NCBI RefSeq assembly: GCF_014489475.1
Contig: NZ_CP060820.1
Span: forward strand, 1,302,001-1,366,000
Source: Lysobacter terrestris
GTDB lineage: Bacteria; Pseudomonadota; Gammaproteobacteria; Xanthomonadales; Xanthomonadaceae
Direction of reading: 5' to 3'
Length of the DNA: 64,000 nt
Below the pieces are notes generated by a model. It saw nothing but the letters and a program-made list of their open reading frames with translations. It was not told the origin of the DNA and searched no databases. Positions 48,089 to 56,761 of the stretch are shown one piece after another (positions within the stretch are counted from its first letter, which is position 1; each line of letters begins with the position of its first letter). A program made the position numbers and the translations under genes.

Positions 48089-49033
48089 TCAACCGACCTT
48101 CTGGAATTCGATCGGCGCCGCCGGCTGCAACCACGGCAGCAGCCAGTGGTCGACCAGCAGGAACGCGAACAGCGCCATCAGGTAGACGATGGAATAGCTG
48201 AAGACCTTCATCGCATAGAGCTCGTCCGGCGGATCCATCAGCTTCCACGCGTGCCAGATGAACATCGCACCGAGCACCAGCGCGCCGCCCAGGTAGAACC
48301 AGCCGCTCATGCCCGCCGCGAACGGCAGCACGGTCACCACCACCAGCAGCACGGTGTAGAACAGGATCTGCCAGCGCGTGTACTGCACGCCGTGGGTGAC
48401 CGGCAGCATCGGCACCATCGCCTTGCGGTAGTCCTCGCGGCGGAAGATCGCCAGCGCCCAGAAATGCGGCGGCGTCCACACGAAGATGATCAGCACCAGC
48501 AGCAGCGCGTGCGACCAGTCCCATTCGCCCTGCATGCCGGTGATCGAAGCCCAGCCCAGCAGCGGCGGCGCCGCGCCGGCGATGCCGCCGATGACGATGT
48601 TCTGCGGCGTGGCGCGCTTGAGGAACACGGTGTAGACCACCGCATAGCCGATCAGCGAGGCGAAGGTGAGCAGCGCGGTGATGGTGTTGACCCACAGCAC
48701 CAGCACCAGCATCGACAGCGCGCCCAGCACCAGCGCGAACGCCAGCGCCTGCCGCGGGGTGATCTGCCCGGCGACGATCGGGCGCCACGAGGTGCGCGCC
48801 ATCTTCGCGTCGATGCGCGCGTCGAGCAGCTGGTTGATCGCCGCCGCGCTCGATGCCGCCAGCCAGATGCCGAGGAAGCCGAGCAGGCCGCGGCGGGTTT
48901 CCTCCGCGGTCGGCAGGCCGTCGATCGCCAGCAGCATGCCCACCAGCGCGGTGAACACGATCAGCGCGACCACGCGCGGCTTGGTCAGGTCGAAATATTG
49001 CCGGATGACGGCCGGGCGCAGCGTGCCGCTCAT
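48089..49033 (-). CDS. ctaB: Protoheme IX farnesyltransferase (heme O synthase)
   Basis: UbiA-family inner-membrane prenyltransferase, 314 residues, about nine helices. It attaches a farnesyl group to heme b to give heme O. Motifs: [39 protein letters not shown] (Mg/diphosphate-binding Asp-rich loop) and [21 protein letters not shown]. The ATG at 49033 follows the ctaA stop by 4 bases. Heme O then passes to CtaA to make heme A for the aa3-type oxidase encoded just upstream. Confidence 0.96.
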   Translation of the reverse strand: MSGTLRPAVIRQYFDLTKPRVVALIVFTALVGMLLAIDGLPTAEETRRGLLGFLGIWLAASSAAAINQLLDARIDAKMARTSWRPIVAGQITPRQALAFALVLGALSMLVLVLWVNTITALLTFASLIGYAVVYTVFLKRATPQNIVIGGIAGAAPPLLGWASITGMQGEWDWSHALLLVLIIFVWTPPHFWALAIFRREDYRKAMVPMLPVTHGVQYTRWQILFYTVLLVVVTVLPFAAGMSGWFYLGGALVLGAMFIWHAWKLMDPPDELYAMKVFSYSIVYLMALFAFLLVDHWLLPWLQPAAPIEFQKVG

Positions 49034-49037
49034 GGGC

Positions 49038-50180
49038 TCAGTACTCCGGTGCGCGCAAACGCGCCAGCAGCGACACCAGCACGAACAGCAGCAGCGCCGC
49101 GCCCGCGTTGTGCAGCACGGCGACGGCCAGCGGCAGGCCGAGCTTGACGTTGGCGATGCCCAGCGCGACCTGCGCCAGCACCAGCGCGGCCAGCAGGCCG
49201 CCCCAGCCACGCATGCCGGTGGTGCGCAGCAGCTTCACCGCGAACCACGACAGGTACACGAACACGACCGCCGCCATGATCCGGTGCGCCAGTTGGATCG
49301 CGATGCGCGAGGCGCCGTCGAGGATGCCGCCTTCGTAGTCGACGCCGATGCCACGCCACAGCACGAAGCCTTCGCCGAAGTCGTGCGGCGGCCACCAGCG
49401 GCCCACGCACTTGGGGAAATCGTTGCCGCAGGCGAGCGCGGCGTAGTTGGCGCTGGTCCAGCCGCCCAGGGCGATCTGCAGCGCCAGCACGACCAGGCCA
49501 ATGACGATGAGGCGACGCATCGCCACCGCTTCGGCCACGCGGATCGGCTGGTCGGTCGCGCGCCACGCCATCCACGCGAGCAGCCCGAAGGTGGTGAGGC
49601 CGCCAAGCAGGTGGCCCATCACCACGATCGGCTTCAGCAGCCAGGTCACCGTCCACATGCCGAGCAGCGCTTGGAAGATGATCACCGCCAGGGTGAGCAC
49701 GGCGACGCGACTGAGGTCGCTGTTGCTCCAGCGCCACGCGGCCAGCAGCAGCACCGCTTCACCCGCCACCGCCAGCACCGAAGCGGCGCCGTGCTGCCCG
49801 CGCATGTACAGCGGGATCGCCACCGCGACCAGCACAGCCGCGACGACCACCTGCAACGCGCCCTTTGCGCGCTTGCGCGCGGCGAGCAGGGCCAGGGTGA
49901 GCACGAGCACGCCGAGCAGGCCGGCGATCATGCGGTGCACCTGCTCGCGCCAGGCCTTGTGCGTCTCGAACGGGCGGATCGCGCTCGCGGCGTGTTCGCT
50001 GACTTCCTGTGCGGCACCGGGCCAGGTGGCGCGGCCGTAGCAGGTCGGCCAGTCCGGGCAGCTCAGGCCGGCGTTGGACAGGCGCACGAAGGCGCCGAAC
50101 ACGATCACGCCCAGCGCGAGCGCGAGCGCGAGCCAGGCGAGGCGATGGAAGTTGCGGGTGGGACGGGTCGTTACGGTCAT
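49038..50180 (-). CDS. ctaA: Heme A synthase (COX15/CtaA)
   Basis: 380 residues, eight helices. Oxidises the C8 methyl of heme O to a formyl group. Conserved segments: [34 protein letters not shown] (heme-ligand His), [14 protein letters not shown] and [29 protein letters not shown] use the ATG at 50180; a TTG at 50186 is in frame. Directly upstream of ctaB. The 200-bp gap on its 5' side is filled by a family C repeat element, which may affect cotranscription with the preceding gene. Confidence 0.96.
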   Translation of the reverse strand: MTVTTRPTRNFHRLAWLALALALGVIVFGAFVRLSNAGLSCPDWPTCYGRATWPGAAQEVSEHAASAIRPFETHKAWREQVHRMIAGLLGVLVLTLALLAARKRAKGALQVVVAAVLVAVAIPLYMRGQHGAASVLAVAGEAVLLLAAWRWSNSDLSRVAVLTLAVIIFQALLGMWTVTWLLKPIVVMGHLLGGLTTFGLLAWMAWRATDQPIRVAEAVAMRRLIVIGLVVLALQIALGGWTSANYAALACGNDFPKCVGRWWPPHDFGEGFVLWRGIGVDYEGGILDGASRIAIQLAHRIMAAVVFVYLSWFAVKLLRTTGMRGWGGLLAALVLAQVALGIANVKLGLPLAVAVLHNAGAALLLFVLVSLLARLRAPEY

Positions 50181-50192
50181 GCGCAATGCCTA

Positions 50193-50380
50193 GAGCCTGT
50201 CTGCGGTCTCTGCGTGGGCCGCGCCGGGGCTGCGGGCGCGCAGAGCAAGGAAGAGCGAGGGAGTGTATGTCGATACACGACCGAGCGATGACGCGGGGCT
50301 GCGCGTCCGCAGCCCCGGCCCTTCGGGTTGCCCCGCAGTTGCGGGGCAACGCGGGCCATGCAGAGATCGTAGGTAGGCTC
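50193..50380. mobile_element. Structured inverted-repeat element, family C, copy 2
   Basis: 188 bp with 31-base imperfect terminal inverted repeats (50193-50223 and 50350-50380, about 25 of 31 matching; ends GAGCCT/AGGCTC). It shares with copy 1 the strips GCAAGGAAGAGCGAGGG, ATGTCGATA, CCGAGCGATGACGC and CGGCCCTTCGGGTTGC. Its inner stems are kept with altered bases: GTGTATGTCGATACAC, GCCGGGGCTGCGG/CCGCAGCCCCGGC, and TTGCCCCGCA/TGCGGGGCAA. It lies between ctaA and the gene before it, ending at the base before that gene's stop codon. Confidence 0.88.
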
Positions 50381-50998
50381 TCACTTAAGCTTGAGCAGCT
50401 TGGCCAGGTCGGAGCGCAGGTCGCCCGGGTCGGCGCCGGCAGCGTAGCGCAGAATCACGAACCCGTTCGGATCGATCACGTAGACCGGCACGCCGCGACC
50501 GCCGCTCCATGCGACCTGGTCGGCGCGCGGCAATTGCGCGCGCAGCGCGGCATCGGCCTGCAGCAGGCGCAGGTTGGCCTGCGGCGGCGCGCCGTCGGGC
50601 AGCGCGCACGAAGCGCTCGCGCACAGCCACAGCACGTCGACGCGGATGGCTTCGCGCCCGAGCAGTTCCCACACCGTGTGGATGTCCTTCGCCACCTTGG
50701 CGCATTCGGCGCCGCAGTCGGCCGGCGGCGCCAGCGCGATGCGCCAGGTGCGGTTGATCGGGGTCCACCGGTAGGCGCTGCCGTCGAGCAGCTTCGGCGC
50801 GACGGCGCGCAGGTCCGCGGGCGGCTGCAGCAGCTCGCCCTTGTTCTTCATGCCGTGCGGGCGCCAACCGGAGAAGCGCAATACGCCGGCGAAGATCAGG
50901 CTGCCGAAGAAGATCGCGAAGATGCCCAGCAGCAGCACGCGGTTGCGATTGCGGTGGCGGTGGCGGTGGGGCGACATGGCGGGGTTGCTATCGTTCAT
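50381..50998 (-). CDS. Membrane-anchored thioredoxin-like protein of the cox cluster (unknown)
   Basis: 205 residues. A His/Arg-rich cytoplasmic start (SPHRHRHRNRNR), one helix (VLLLGIFAIFFGSLIFAGVL) and a periplasmic domain containing RTWRIALAPPADCGAECAKV, LWLCASASCALPDG and YVIDPNGFVILRYA, which suggests a degenerate SCO/thioredoxin-like fold. A protein of this type regularly lies between surf1 and ctaA in gammaproteobacteria and may help oxidase assembly or copper delivery. The start overlaps the surf1 stop by 11 bases. Confidence 0.8.
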   Translation of the reverse strand: MNDSNPAMSPHRHRHRNRNRVLLLGIFAIFFGSLIFAGVLRFSGWRPHGMKNKGELLQPPADLRAVAPKLLDGSAYRWTPINRTWRIALAPPADCGAECAKVAKDIHTVWELLGREAIRVDVLWLCASASCALPDGAPPQANLRLLQADAALRAQLPRADQVAWSGGRGVPVYVIDPNGFVILRYAAGADPGDLRSDLAKLLKLK

Positions 50999-51713
50999 GG
51001 CGTGCTTTGCGGAACGTCAGGATCAGGGCCGTGACCAGCACGGCGGTGGCCAGCGCGAACCACTGCAGCGCGTAGCCGCGGTGGCGATCGGGCGGGAGGG
51101 TGTTGGCCAGCAGTTGCAGGTCGCGCTCGTAGCCCAGCGGCAGCGCCGGGTCCAGGCGCAGCACCCGCGGCGCCAGCGGCGCGGACAGGTGCAGTTCGCG
51201 CGCAACCACGGCGGCGTCGATGCGCGTGAGCACCCAGCCGTCGCCCTGGCGGACGATGCCGCGGCCCAGGGCGAGTCCGGCGGACGGCGGCGCCGTCAGC
51301 AGGCCGCGTAGTTGCATGCGCCCGGCGGGCCGCGCGATCGCCGGCATGGCGCGATTGCCCGGCAACGGCAGCCAGCCCAGGTCGACCAGCAACGGCGGCG
51401 CGCCCTCGGGCCGGAACAGGCGATACGCGTGCACGCCGGCACGGCCGTTGCGTTGCTGGTTGTCGAGCCACAGCGGACCGCGCGCATCGAATTCGCCCCA
51501 GCCGGCGCTCCAGTCGTAGTCGTGCGCGCGCGCGGCATTCGCGGCCGCGGCGAGCGGCACGGCCTGGCGCTGCGCCAGCACCTTGTCGACCGCGGCGAGC
51601 ATCGCCTGCTTCTCGACCGCGCGCTGCGTCTGCCAGAGGCCCAGTCGCGCGAACAGCGCGATCGCCAGCACCGCCAGGGTCCAGCCGACGACGAGGTTGC
51701 GCCGGCGGCTCAC
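50988..51713 (-). CDS. SURF1-family cytochrome oxidase assembly protein
   Basis: 241 residues. N- and C-terminal membrane helices flank a periplasmic domain, as in Shy1/SURF1. Motifs: LFARLGLWQTQRAVEKQAML near the start, GPLWLDNQQRNGRAGVHAY, LLVDLGWLPLPGNRAM and NTLPPDRHRGYALQWFALA at the end. SURF1 proteins help heme a insertion into subunit I. GTG at 51713 is the likely start, giving a short N-tail before the first helix; an upstream frame extension is antisense to the DUF2909 gene. Confidence 0.93.
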   Translation of the reverse strand: MSRRRNLVVGWTLAVLAIALFARLGLWQTQRAVEKQAMLAAVDKVLAQRQAVPLAAAANAARAHDYDWSAGWGEFDARGPLWLDNQQRNGRAGVHAYRLFRPEGAPPLLVDLGWLPLPGNRAMPAIARPAGRMQLRGLLTAPPSAGLALGRGIVRQGDGWVLTRIDAAVVARELHLSAPLAPRVLRLDPALPLGYERDLQLLANTLPPDRHRGYALQWFALATAVLVTALILTFRKARHER

Positions 51714-51779
51714 GCGCAGGTTCCCGGCGGCTGCGATAATGCGCAGGCAGGTGCGCTCGACGCGTGCCGGAGCGTCGCC

Positions 51780-51992
51780 ATGAAGACCTTGCTGATCATC
51801 GCCGTCCTGATCCTCATTCTCTGGAACCTCGGTGCCGGCCTCTATTACATGATGGTCGACAAGGGCGAGAGCAAGCGCACGGTGAATGCGCTGACCCGCC
51901 GCATCGCGCTGTCCGTCGCGCTGATCATCGGCGTCGTCATCGCCGCCAAGATGGGCTGGATCGAGTTCCACGGCATCGGCCGCAACCCCTGA
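51780..51992 (+). CDS. Twin-transmembrane DUF2909-family protein
   Basis: 70 residues with two helices (TLLIIAVLILILWNLGAGLY and ALSVALIIGVVIAAKMGW) joined by a basic loop with DKGESKRTVNALTRR. Small proteins of this family regularly sit between coxC and surf1; function unknown. It is on the plus strand, opposite to the surrounding cox genes, with its start 67 bp from the surf1 start, so it uses a separate promoter. Confidence 0.88.
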   Translation: MKTLLIIAVLILILWNLGAGLYYMMVDKGESKRTVNALTRRIALSVALIIGVVIAAKMGWIEFHGIGRNP

Positions 51993-52052
51993 GCCCCGCC
52001 CCGCTCGCCGCAATCGCGGCGAGCCGTGCCAAACCGATACCCACAAAAGCAA

Positions 52053-52093
52053 AAGGCCCGGGACTTCGGCTCTGCAGCCTCAGCCCGGGCCTT
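52053..52093. terminator. Terminator at the 3' end of coxC (and DUF2909)
   Basis: 10-bp perfect stem (52053-52062 with 52084-52093). The A-rich run before it (52045-52054) becomes a U-run on the minus-strand coxC transcript. Confidence 0.85.
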
Positions 52094-52104
52094 CGCGTGT
52101 CGCC

Positions 52105-52980
52105 TTACAGCACGTAGACGAACAGGAACAGGCCCAGCCACACCACGTCGACGAAGTGCCAGTACCAGGCCACCGCTTCGAACGCAAAGTGGTCGTCCTT
52201 GCTGAAGTGGCCCTTGGCGCAGCGGAACCAGATGATCGCCAGCATGATCGTGCCCAGCGTCACGTGCGCGCCGTGGAAGCCGGTGAGCATGAAGAAGGTC
52301 GAACCGTAGATGCCCGAACCCAGGGTCAGGTTCAGTTCCTTGTAGGCGTGGATGTATTCCTCGCCCTGGAAGAACAGGAACAGGCAGCCCAGCGCCACGG
52401 TGGCGCCGAGGAAGATCAGCAGCGCCTTGCGGTGGCCGGCCTTCAGCGCGTGGTGCGCGATGGTCACGGTCACGCCCGAGGACAGCAGGATCAGCGTGTT
52501 GAGCAGCGGCAGGCCCCACGCCGGCACCGTCTGGTAGATGCCGCCGATGCCGCCCGGGCCGTTGGTCGGCCAGCCCGCGGCGTAGCCGTCCCACAGCAGC
52601 GCGTTGGTCATGACGCCGTCGCCTTCGCCCGACAGCCACGGCAGCGCGAGCTGGCGGGCGTAGAACAGGGCACCGAAGAACGCGGCGAAGAACATCACCT
52701 CGGAGAAGATGAACCACACCATGCCCATGCGGAACGAGGTGTCGACCTGCTTGTTGTAGTTGCCCTTGATCGACTCGCGGATCACGTCGCCGAACCAGCC
52801 GAACAGCACGCCGGCCATCAGCGCGATGCCGAAGAAGAACACCGGCTTGCCCCAGCTGGTGGCGTTGAACCAGCTGGCCAGGCCGACCATAGTGGTGAAC
52901 AGCGCGATCGAGCCGAGGAACGGCCAGCGGCTGCTGTGCGGCACGAAGTAATGGTGGGCGTCTGCGTGTGCTTGTGCCAT
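52105..52980 (-). CDS. coxC: Cytochrome c oxidase subunit III
   Basis: 291 residues, seven helices. YYFVPHSSRWPFLGSIALF-like start (HHYFVPHSSRWPFLG), MVWFIFSEVMFFAAFFGALF, SSGVTVTIAHHAL, FQGEEYIHAYKELN and the final LTGFHGAHVTLGTIML and YWHFVDVVWLGLFLFVYVL segments match bacterial subunit III. It stabilises the catalytic core in the inner membrane. The gene follows ctaG after 32 bp and ends before a strong terminator. Confidence 0.97.
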   Translation of the reverse strand: MAQAHADAHHYFVPHSSRWPFLGSIALFTTMVGLASWFNATSWGKPVFFFGIALMAGVLFGWFGDVIRESIKGNYNKQVDTSFRMGMVWFIFSEVMFFAAFFGALFYARQLALPWLSGEGDGVMTNALLWDGYAAGWPTNGPGGIGGIYQTVPAWGLPLLNTLILLSSGVTVTIAHHALKAGHRKALLIFLGATVALGCLFLFFQGEEYIHAYKELNLTLGSGIYGSTFFMLTGFHGAHVTLGTIMLAIIWFRCAKGHFSKDDHFAFEAVAWYWHFVDVVWLGLFLFVYVL

Positions 52981-53012
52981 GGCAGGTGTTCCGGTCAGTG
53001 CTGTGCGAAAAG

Positions 53013-53600
53013 TCAGGGCGCCGCGTGCGAAGCAGCCGTGCTACCGGCCAGCTTCGACGTCAGCGTGTCGTTCTTGAAGAAGGTGTAGGACAGGGTGATC
53101 GTCTTCACGTCCGCCGGCAGGTTCGGGTCGACGATGAAGCGCACGGGCATGTCGCGCGTCTCGCCGGCCTGCAGGGTCTGGGCGGTGAAGCAGAAGCACT
53201 CGGTCTTGCTGAAGTAACCCGACGCACGCGCCGGCGCCACCGACGGCACCGCGCTGCCGACGATGGCGCGCGTGCTGGTGTTGAGGGCCTTGTAGGTCGC
53301 TTCGTACTGCTCGCCGGGACGCACGGTCATGCTCAGCTGGTTCGGCGCGAACTGCCAGGGCAGCTTGGAGTTCACGCCGCCGTCGAACTGCACGGTGATG
53401 GTGCGCTCGCTGGTCGCCTTCGCATCCGCCACGCCTTCCGCGGCGGTGCGTTCCAGGCGGATGCCCAGCACCTTCTCGCAGGCGATGCGGTACAGCGGGA
53501 TCAGGCTGAAGGTGAAGCCGAAGGCGCCGATCGCCACCAGCACCATCTTGGCGATGCCGCTGCTGGGCTTGTGCGTGGCCTTGTGGTCCGTGGTGCTCAC
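53013..53600 (-). CDS. ctaG: Cytochrome c oxidase assembly protein CtaG/COX11
   Basis: 195 residues. One N-terminal membrane helix ([21 protein letters not shown]) and a periplasmic Ig-like domain that delivers copper to the CuB site of subunit I; the copper motif [16 protein letters not shown] with its Cys pair is present, as is [12 protein letters not shown]. Starts at GTG 53600, overlapping the stop of the small upstream gene by 4 bases (GTGA). Confidence 0.95.
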   Translation of the reverse strand: MSTTDHKATHKPSSGIAKMVLVAIGAFGFTFSLIPLYRIACEKVLGIRLERTAAEGVADAKATSERTITVQFDGGVNSKLPWQFAPNQLSMTVRPGEQYEATYKALNTSTRAIVGSAVPSVAPARASGYFSKTECFCFTAQTLQAGETRDMPVRFIVDPNLPADVKTITLSYTFFKNDTLTSKLAGSTAASHAAP

Positions 53601-53737
53601 TTCGACAGCCCCACCAGGACGATGAAGCCGACGTAGACCGCGACCGCGATCGCCGCGATCCACAGCGCCGTGCGACGCGCGCGCTTGCGGCGCGCGTCGA
53701 CTTCCTGCGGCGAGAGCGGATGTTGCTGCGGATTCAT
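53597..53737 (-). CDS. Small cytochrome oxidase assembly-type membrane protein
   Basis: 46 residues: a polar, basic N-terminus ([14 protein letters not shown]) and one helix ([20 protein letters not shown]). Very short single-helix proteins occupy this exact slot between coxA and ctaG in many proteobacteria. The gene lies 19 bp after coxA and overlaps ctaG by 4 bases, so all are cotranslated. Function not established. Confidence 0.82.
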   Translation of the reverse strand: MNPQQHPLSPQEVDARRKRARRTALWIAAIAVAVYVGFIVLVGLSK

Positions 53738-53756
53738 CGCGACGGGCCCGGTTGCC

Positions 53757-55388
53757 TTAGTGCGTGATGTCGCCGTGGGCGAGGTCGCCGTCACGGATGA
53801 CCGGCGGCACGCTGAAGGTGTGGTGCGGCGCCGGCGACGGCACGGTCCACTCCAGGCCACGGGCGCCTTCCCAGGCGCGCGCTTCGGCCTTGGCACCGGT
53901 GCGCAGCGAGCGCCACAGGATGAAGGCCATCATGAACGGCGTCACGAACATGCCGAACGCGCCGATCGAGCTGACCAGGTTCCAGTCCGCGAACACCACG
54001 TTGTAGTCCGGGATGCGGCGCGGCATGCCGGCCAGGCCGAGGAAGTGCTGCGGGAAGAACAACAGGTTGACGAACACCATCGTCCACCAGAAGTGGAACT
54101 TGGCCATGCCTTCGTTGTACATGCGGCCGCTCCACTTCGGCCACCAGTAGTACACCGCGGCGATGATGCCGAACAGCGCGCCGGTGACGAGCACGTAGTG
54201 GAAGTGGGCGACGACGAAATAGGTGTCGTGGTACTGGAAGTCCGCCGGGACGATCGCGAGCATCAGGCCGGAGAAGCCGCCGATGGTGAACAGGATCACG
54301 AAGGCGATCGCCCACAGCATTGGCGACTCGAACGAGATCGAGCCGCGCCACATCGTGGTGACCCAGTTGAACACCTTCACGCCGGTCGGCACCGCGATCA
54401 GCATCGTCGCGAACATGAAGTAGATCTCGCCACCGAGCGGCATGCCGACGGTGAACATGTGGTGCGCCCATACGATGAACGAGAGGAAGGCGATCGAGGC
54501 GGTCGCGTACACCATGGCCTGGTAGCCGAACAGCGGCTTACGGCTGAAGGTCGGGATGATTTCCGACACGACGCCGAAGGCCGGCAGGATCATGATGTAG
54601 ACCTCGGGGTGGCCGAAGAACCAGAAGATGTGCTGGAACATCACCGGGTCGCCGCCGCCGGCGGCGTTGAAGAACGAGGTGCCGGCGTACTTGTCGGTCA
54701 GCAGCATCGTCACCGCGCCGGCGAGCACCGGCATCACCGCGATCAGCAGGAACGCGGTGATCAGCCAGGTCCAGGCGAAGATCGGCATCTTCAGCAGGTC
54801 GACGCCCGGGGCGCGCATGTTGAGGATGGTGGCGATGATGTTGATCGCGCCCATGATCGAGCTGATGCCCATCATGTGGATGGCGAAGATCGCGAAGGCG
54901 ACGTTGTTGCCGCCCTGCAGCGACAGCGGCGGGTACATGGTCCAGCCGCCGGCCGGCGCGCCGCCGTCCATGAACAGGGTCATGAGCAGCAGGGTGAAGG
55001 CGAACGGCATGATCCAGAAGGACCAGTTGTTCATGCGCGGCAGCGCCATGTCCGGCGCGCCGATCTGCAGCGGCACCATCCAGTTGGCCAGGCCGACGAA
55101 GGCCGGCATGATGCCGCCGAAGATCATGACCAGCGCGTGCACGGTGGTCATCTGGTTGAAGAACTCGGGGCTGACGTGCTGCAGGCCCGGCTGCATCAGT
55201 TCGGCGCGGATCACCACCGACATGCCCGCGCCGATGATGAACATCACGAACGAGAACACCAGGTACAGCGTGCCGATGTCCTTGTGATTGGTCGAGAAGA
55301 ACCAGCGCTCGATGAAGCCCTGCTTGTGATCGTGGGCGTGGTCATCGTGGTGCACTTGCGGGTGCGCGGCTTCGTAATGCGTCGACAT
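53757..55388 (-). CDS. coxA: Cytochrome c oxidase subunit I (aa3 type)
   Basis: 543 residues, twelve helices. Catalytic subunit holding heme a and the heme a3-CuB centre. Visible: TTVHALVMIFGGIMPAFVGLANW, FWFFGHPEVYIMILP (His-Pro-Glu-Val-Tyr, with the His-Tyr crosslink and K-channel region), YATASIAFLSFIVWAHHMFTVG (CuB His-His) and AHFHYVLVTGA (heme ligands). Starts at ATG 55388, 26 bases after coxB. This is the core of the respiratory oxidase operon. Confidence 0.98.
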   Translation of the reverse strand: MSTHYEAAHPQVHHDDHAHDHKQGFIERWFFSTNHKDIGTLYLVFSFVMFIIGAGMSVVIRAELMQPGLQHVSPEFFNQMTTVHALVMIFGGIMPAFVGLANWMVPLQIGAPDMALPRMNNWSFWIMPFAFTLLLMTLFMDGGAPAGGWTMYPPLSLQGGNNVAFAIFAIHMMGISSIMGAINIIATILNMRAPGVDLLKMPIFAWTWLITAFLLIAVMPVLAGAVTMLLTDKYAGTSFFNAAGGGDPVMFQHIFWFFGHPEVYIMILPAFGVVSEIIPTFSRKPLFGYQAMVYATASIAFLSFIVWAHHMFTVGMPLGGEIYFMFATMLIAVPTGVKVFNWVTTMWRGSISFESPMLWAIAFVILFTIGGFSGLMLAIVPADFQYHDTYFVVAHFHYVLVTGALFGIIAAVYYWWPKWSGRMYNEGMAKFHFWWTMVFVNLLFFPQHFLGLAGMPRRIPDYNVVFADWNLVSSIGAFGMFVTPFMMAFILWRSLRTGAKAEARAWEGARGLEWTVPSPAPHHTFSVPPVIRDGDLAHGDITH

Positions 55389-55414
55389 GGTCGTGCCTCG
55401 GTAACTCGTTCGGA

Positions 55415-56374
55415 TCAGCCGGCGACCGCAGCAGCGGCCGGGGCTTCGATGGCAGCAGCGGCGGGCGCTGCCTCGGCGGGAGCGGCTTCAGCCGGCGTGG
55501 CCGCCGGCGCAGCGGGAGCCGCCGTGGCGTTCTTCGCCTTCTGCTCGGCCAGCCATGCGGCGTACTCGGCCTTGGGCAGCACGCGCACGACGATCGGCAT
55601 GAAGCCGTGGTCCTTGCCGCACAGTTCGGCGCACTGGCCGCGGTACACGCCCGGCTTGCTCACGCTGGTCCAGGCTTCGTTGACGATGCCGGGGATCGCG
55701 TCCTGCTTCCAGCCCAGCGCCGGCACCCACCAGGCGTGGATCACGTCGTCGGCGGTGATGACGAAGCGGACCTTGGTGTCGGCCGGCAGCACCAGGGCGT
55801 TGTCGACGTCGAGCAGGTAGTTCGGGTGGTTGGCAGTGCGCGCGTCCACCTTGCTCTGGCGGATCTGGTCGCTCCGGCGGTCCAGGCGGCTGGTGTAGCT
55901 CACGCCCTCGCCCAGGTACTCGTACTTCCACATCCACTGGTAGCCGGTGACCTTGACGGTCATCTGCGACTCGCGGGTGTCGTACATCTTGATCAGCTTG
56001 CTGGTGGCCGGGAACGCCATCAGCACCAGCAGCACGATCGGCACGACCGTCCAGATGATTTCCAGCTTGGTGCTGTGGGTGAAGTCCTTGTCCGGCACCG
56101 CACCCTTGGAGTGGCGGAACTTGAACATGGCCACGGCCATGGCACCGAACACCAGGATGCCGATGGCGATGCAGATCCACAGCGCCAGCATGTGCGCCGA
56201 GTACGCGTTCATCGACTGCGCGGTAACGCCTTCGCCCATGTTGAGCTGCCAGCGGTGCGGCGCGTTGGTCCAGGTGTCGCTGGCCTGCGCGAAGGCGAGC
56301 AGCGGAGCGGCCATCGCGGCCACGCCCATCACCCACTGTCCCGCGGTCCAAAGCTTGCTACGACCGGCTTTCAT
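55415..56374 (-). CDS. coxB: Cytochrome c oxidase subunit II
   Basis: 319 residues. Signal peptide, two membrane helices (about 60-80 and 105-125) and a periplasmic cupredoxin domain with the CuA motif GQCAELCGKDHGFMPIVV (Cys-x-Glu-x-Cys-x3-His-x2-Met). The Ala/Pro/Glu-rich tail (about 30 residues) has no heme c site. It accepts electrons from cytochrome c. First gene of the cox operon; ATG at 56374. A much longer antisense frame running upstream across putA is not real. Confidence 0.97.
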   Translation of the reverse strand: MKAGRSKLWTAGQWVMGVAAMAAPLLAFAQASDTWTNAPHRWQLNMGEGVTAQSMNAYSAHMLALWICIAIGILVFGAMAVAMFKFRHSKGAVPDKDFTHSTKLEIIWTVVPIVLLVLMAFPATSKLIKMYDTRESQMTVKVTGYQWMWKYEYLGEGVSYTSRLDRRSDQIRQSKVDARTANHPNYLLDVDNALVLPADTKVRFVITADDVIHAWWVPALGWKQDAIPGIVNEAWTSVSKPGVYRGQCAELCGKDHGFMPIVVRVLPKAEYAAWLAEQKAKNATAAPAAPAATPAEAAPAEAAPAAAAIEAPAAAAVAG

Positions 56375-56761
56375 CAGTTCGAGCCCCGAAAAGATCAGTT
56401 GATTCGTGTTGTCGGTCCGCGGGCTGCCTCGGTCGGACCGCTTCGGTGCGAAGCGGCGTCGGCTCCGGCGGGGAGCCGCGCGGAACGAGGTGGCTGGCAG
56501 GCCCGGACCGCAGACCATCGGATCGGTCGGCCGGGACCCAACACGCCGGAGGCATGCCCTGAGGAGGGCGGGAGCTTCGCGGACGCTACGGAATAACCGC
56601 GAAATGGTAGCCGCCGGGCCGCGCCCGGGCAACCCGCAAACGCGGCGAGGACCGGGGGCGGCGCCGGGAAAAAGCGGCAAATGCGGCAAAAACCACGCTC
56701 GCCGGATATGACGATGTTTACTGGCCCGGCCCCGCCCGCGCTGGTGCCGACGCTCTAAACT
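56375..56761. other. 387-bp divergent intergenic region between coxB and putA
   Basis: This region holds the promoters of two outward-facing genes but shows no tRNA, repeat of the three families, or convincing -35/-10 pair that I could pick out. A TTCGCGG/CCGCGAA half-palindrome around 56576-56602 and an A-rich stretch near 56670-56695 are the only local features. Confidence 0.5.
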
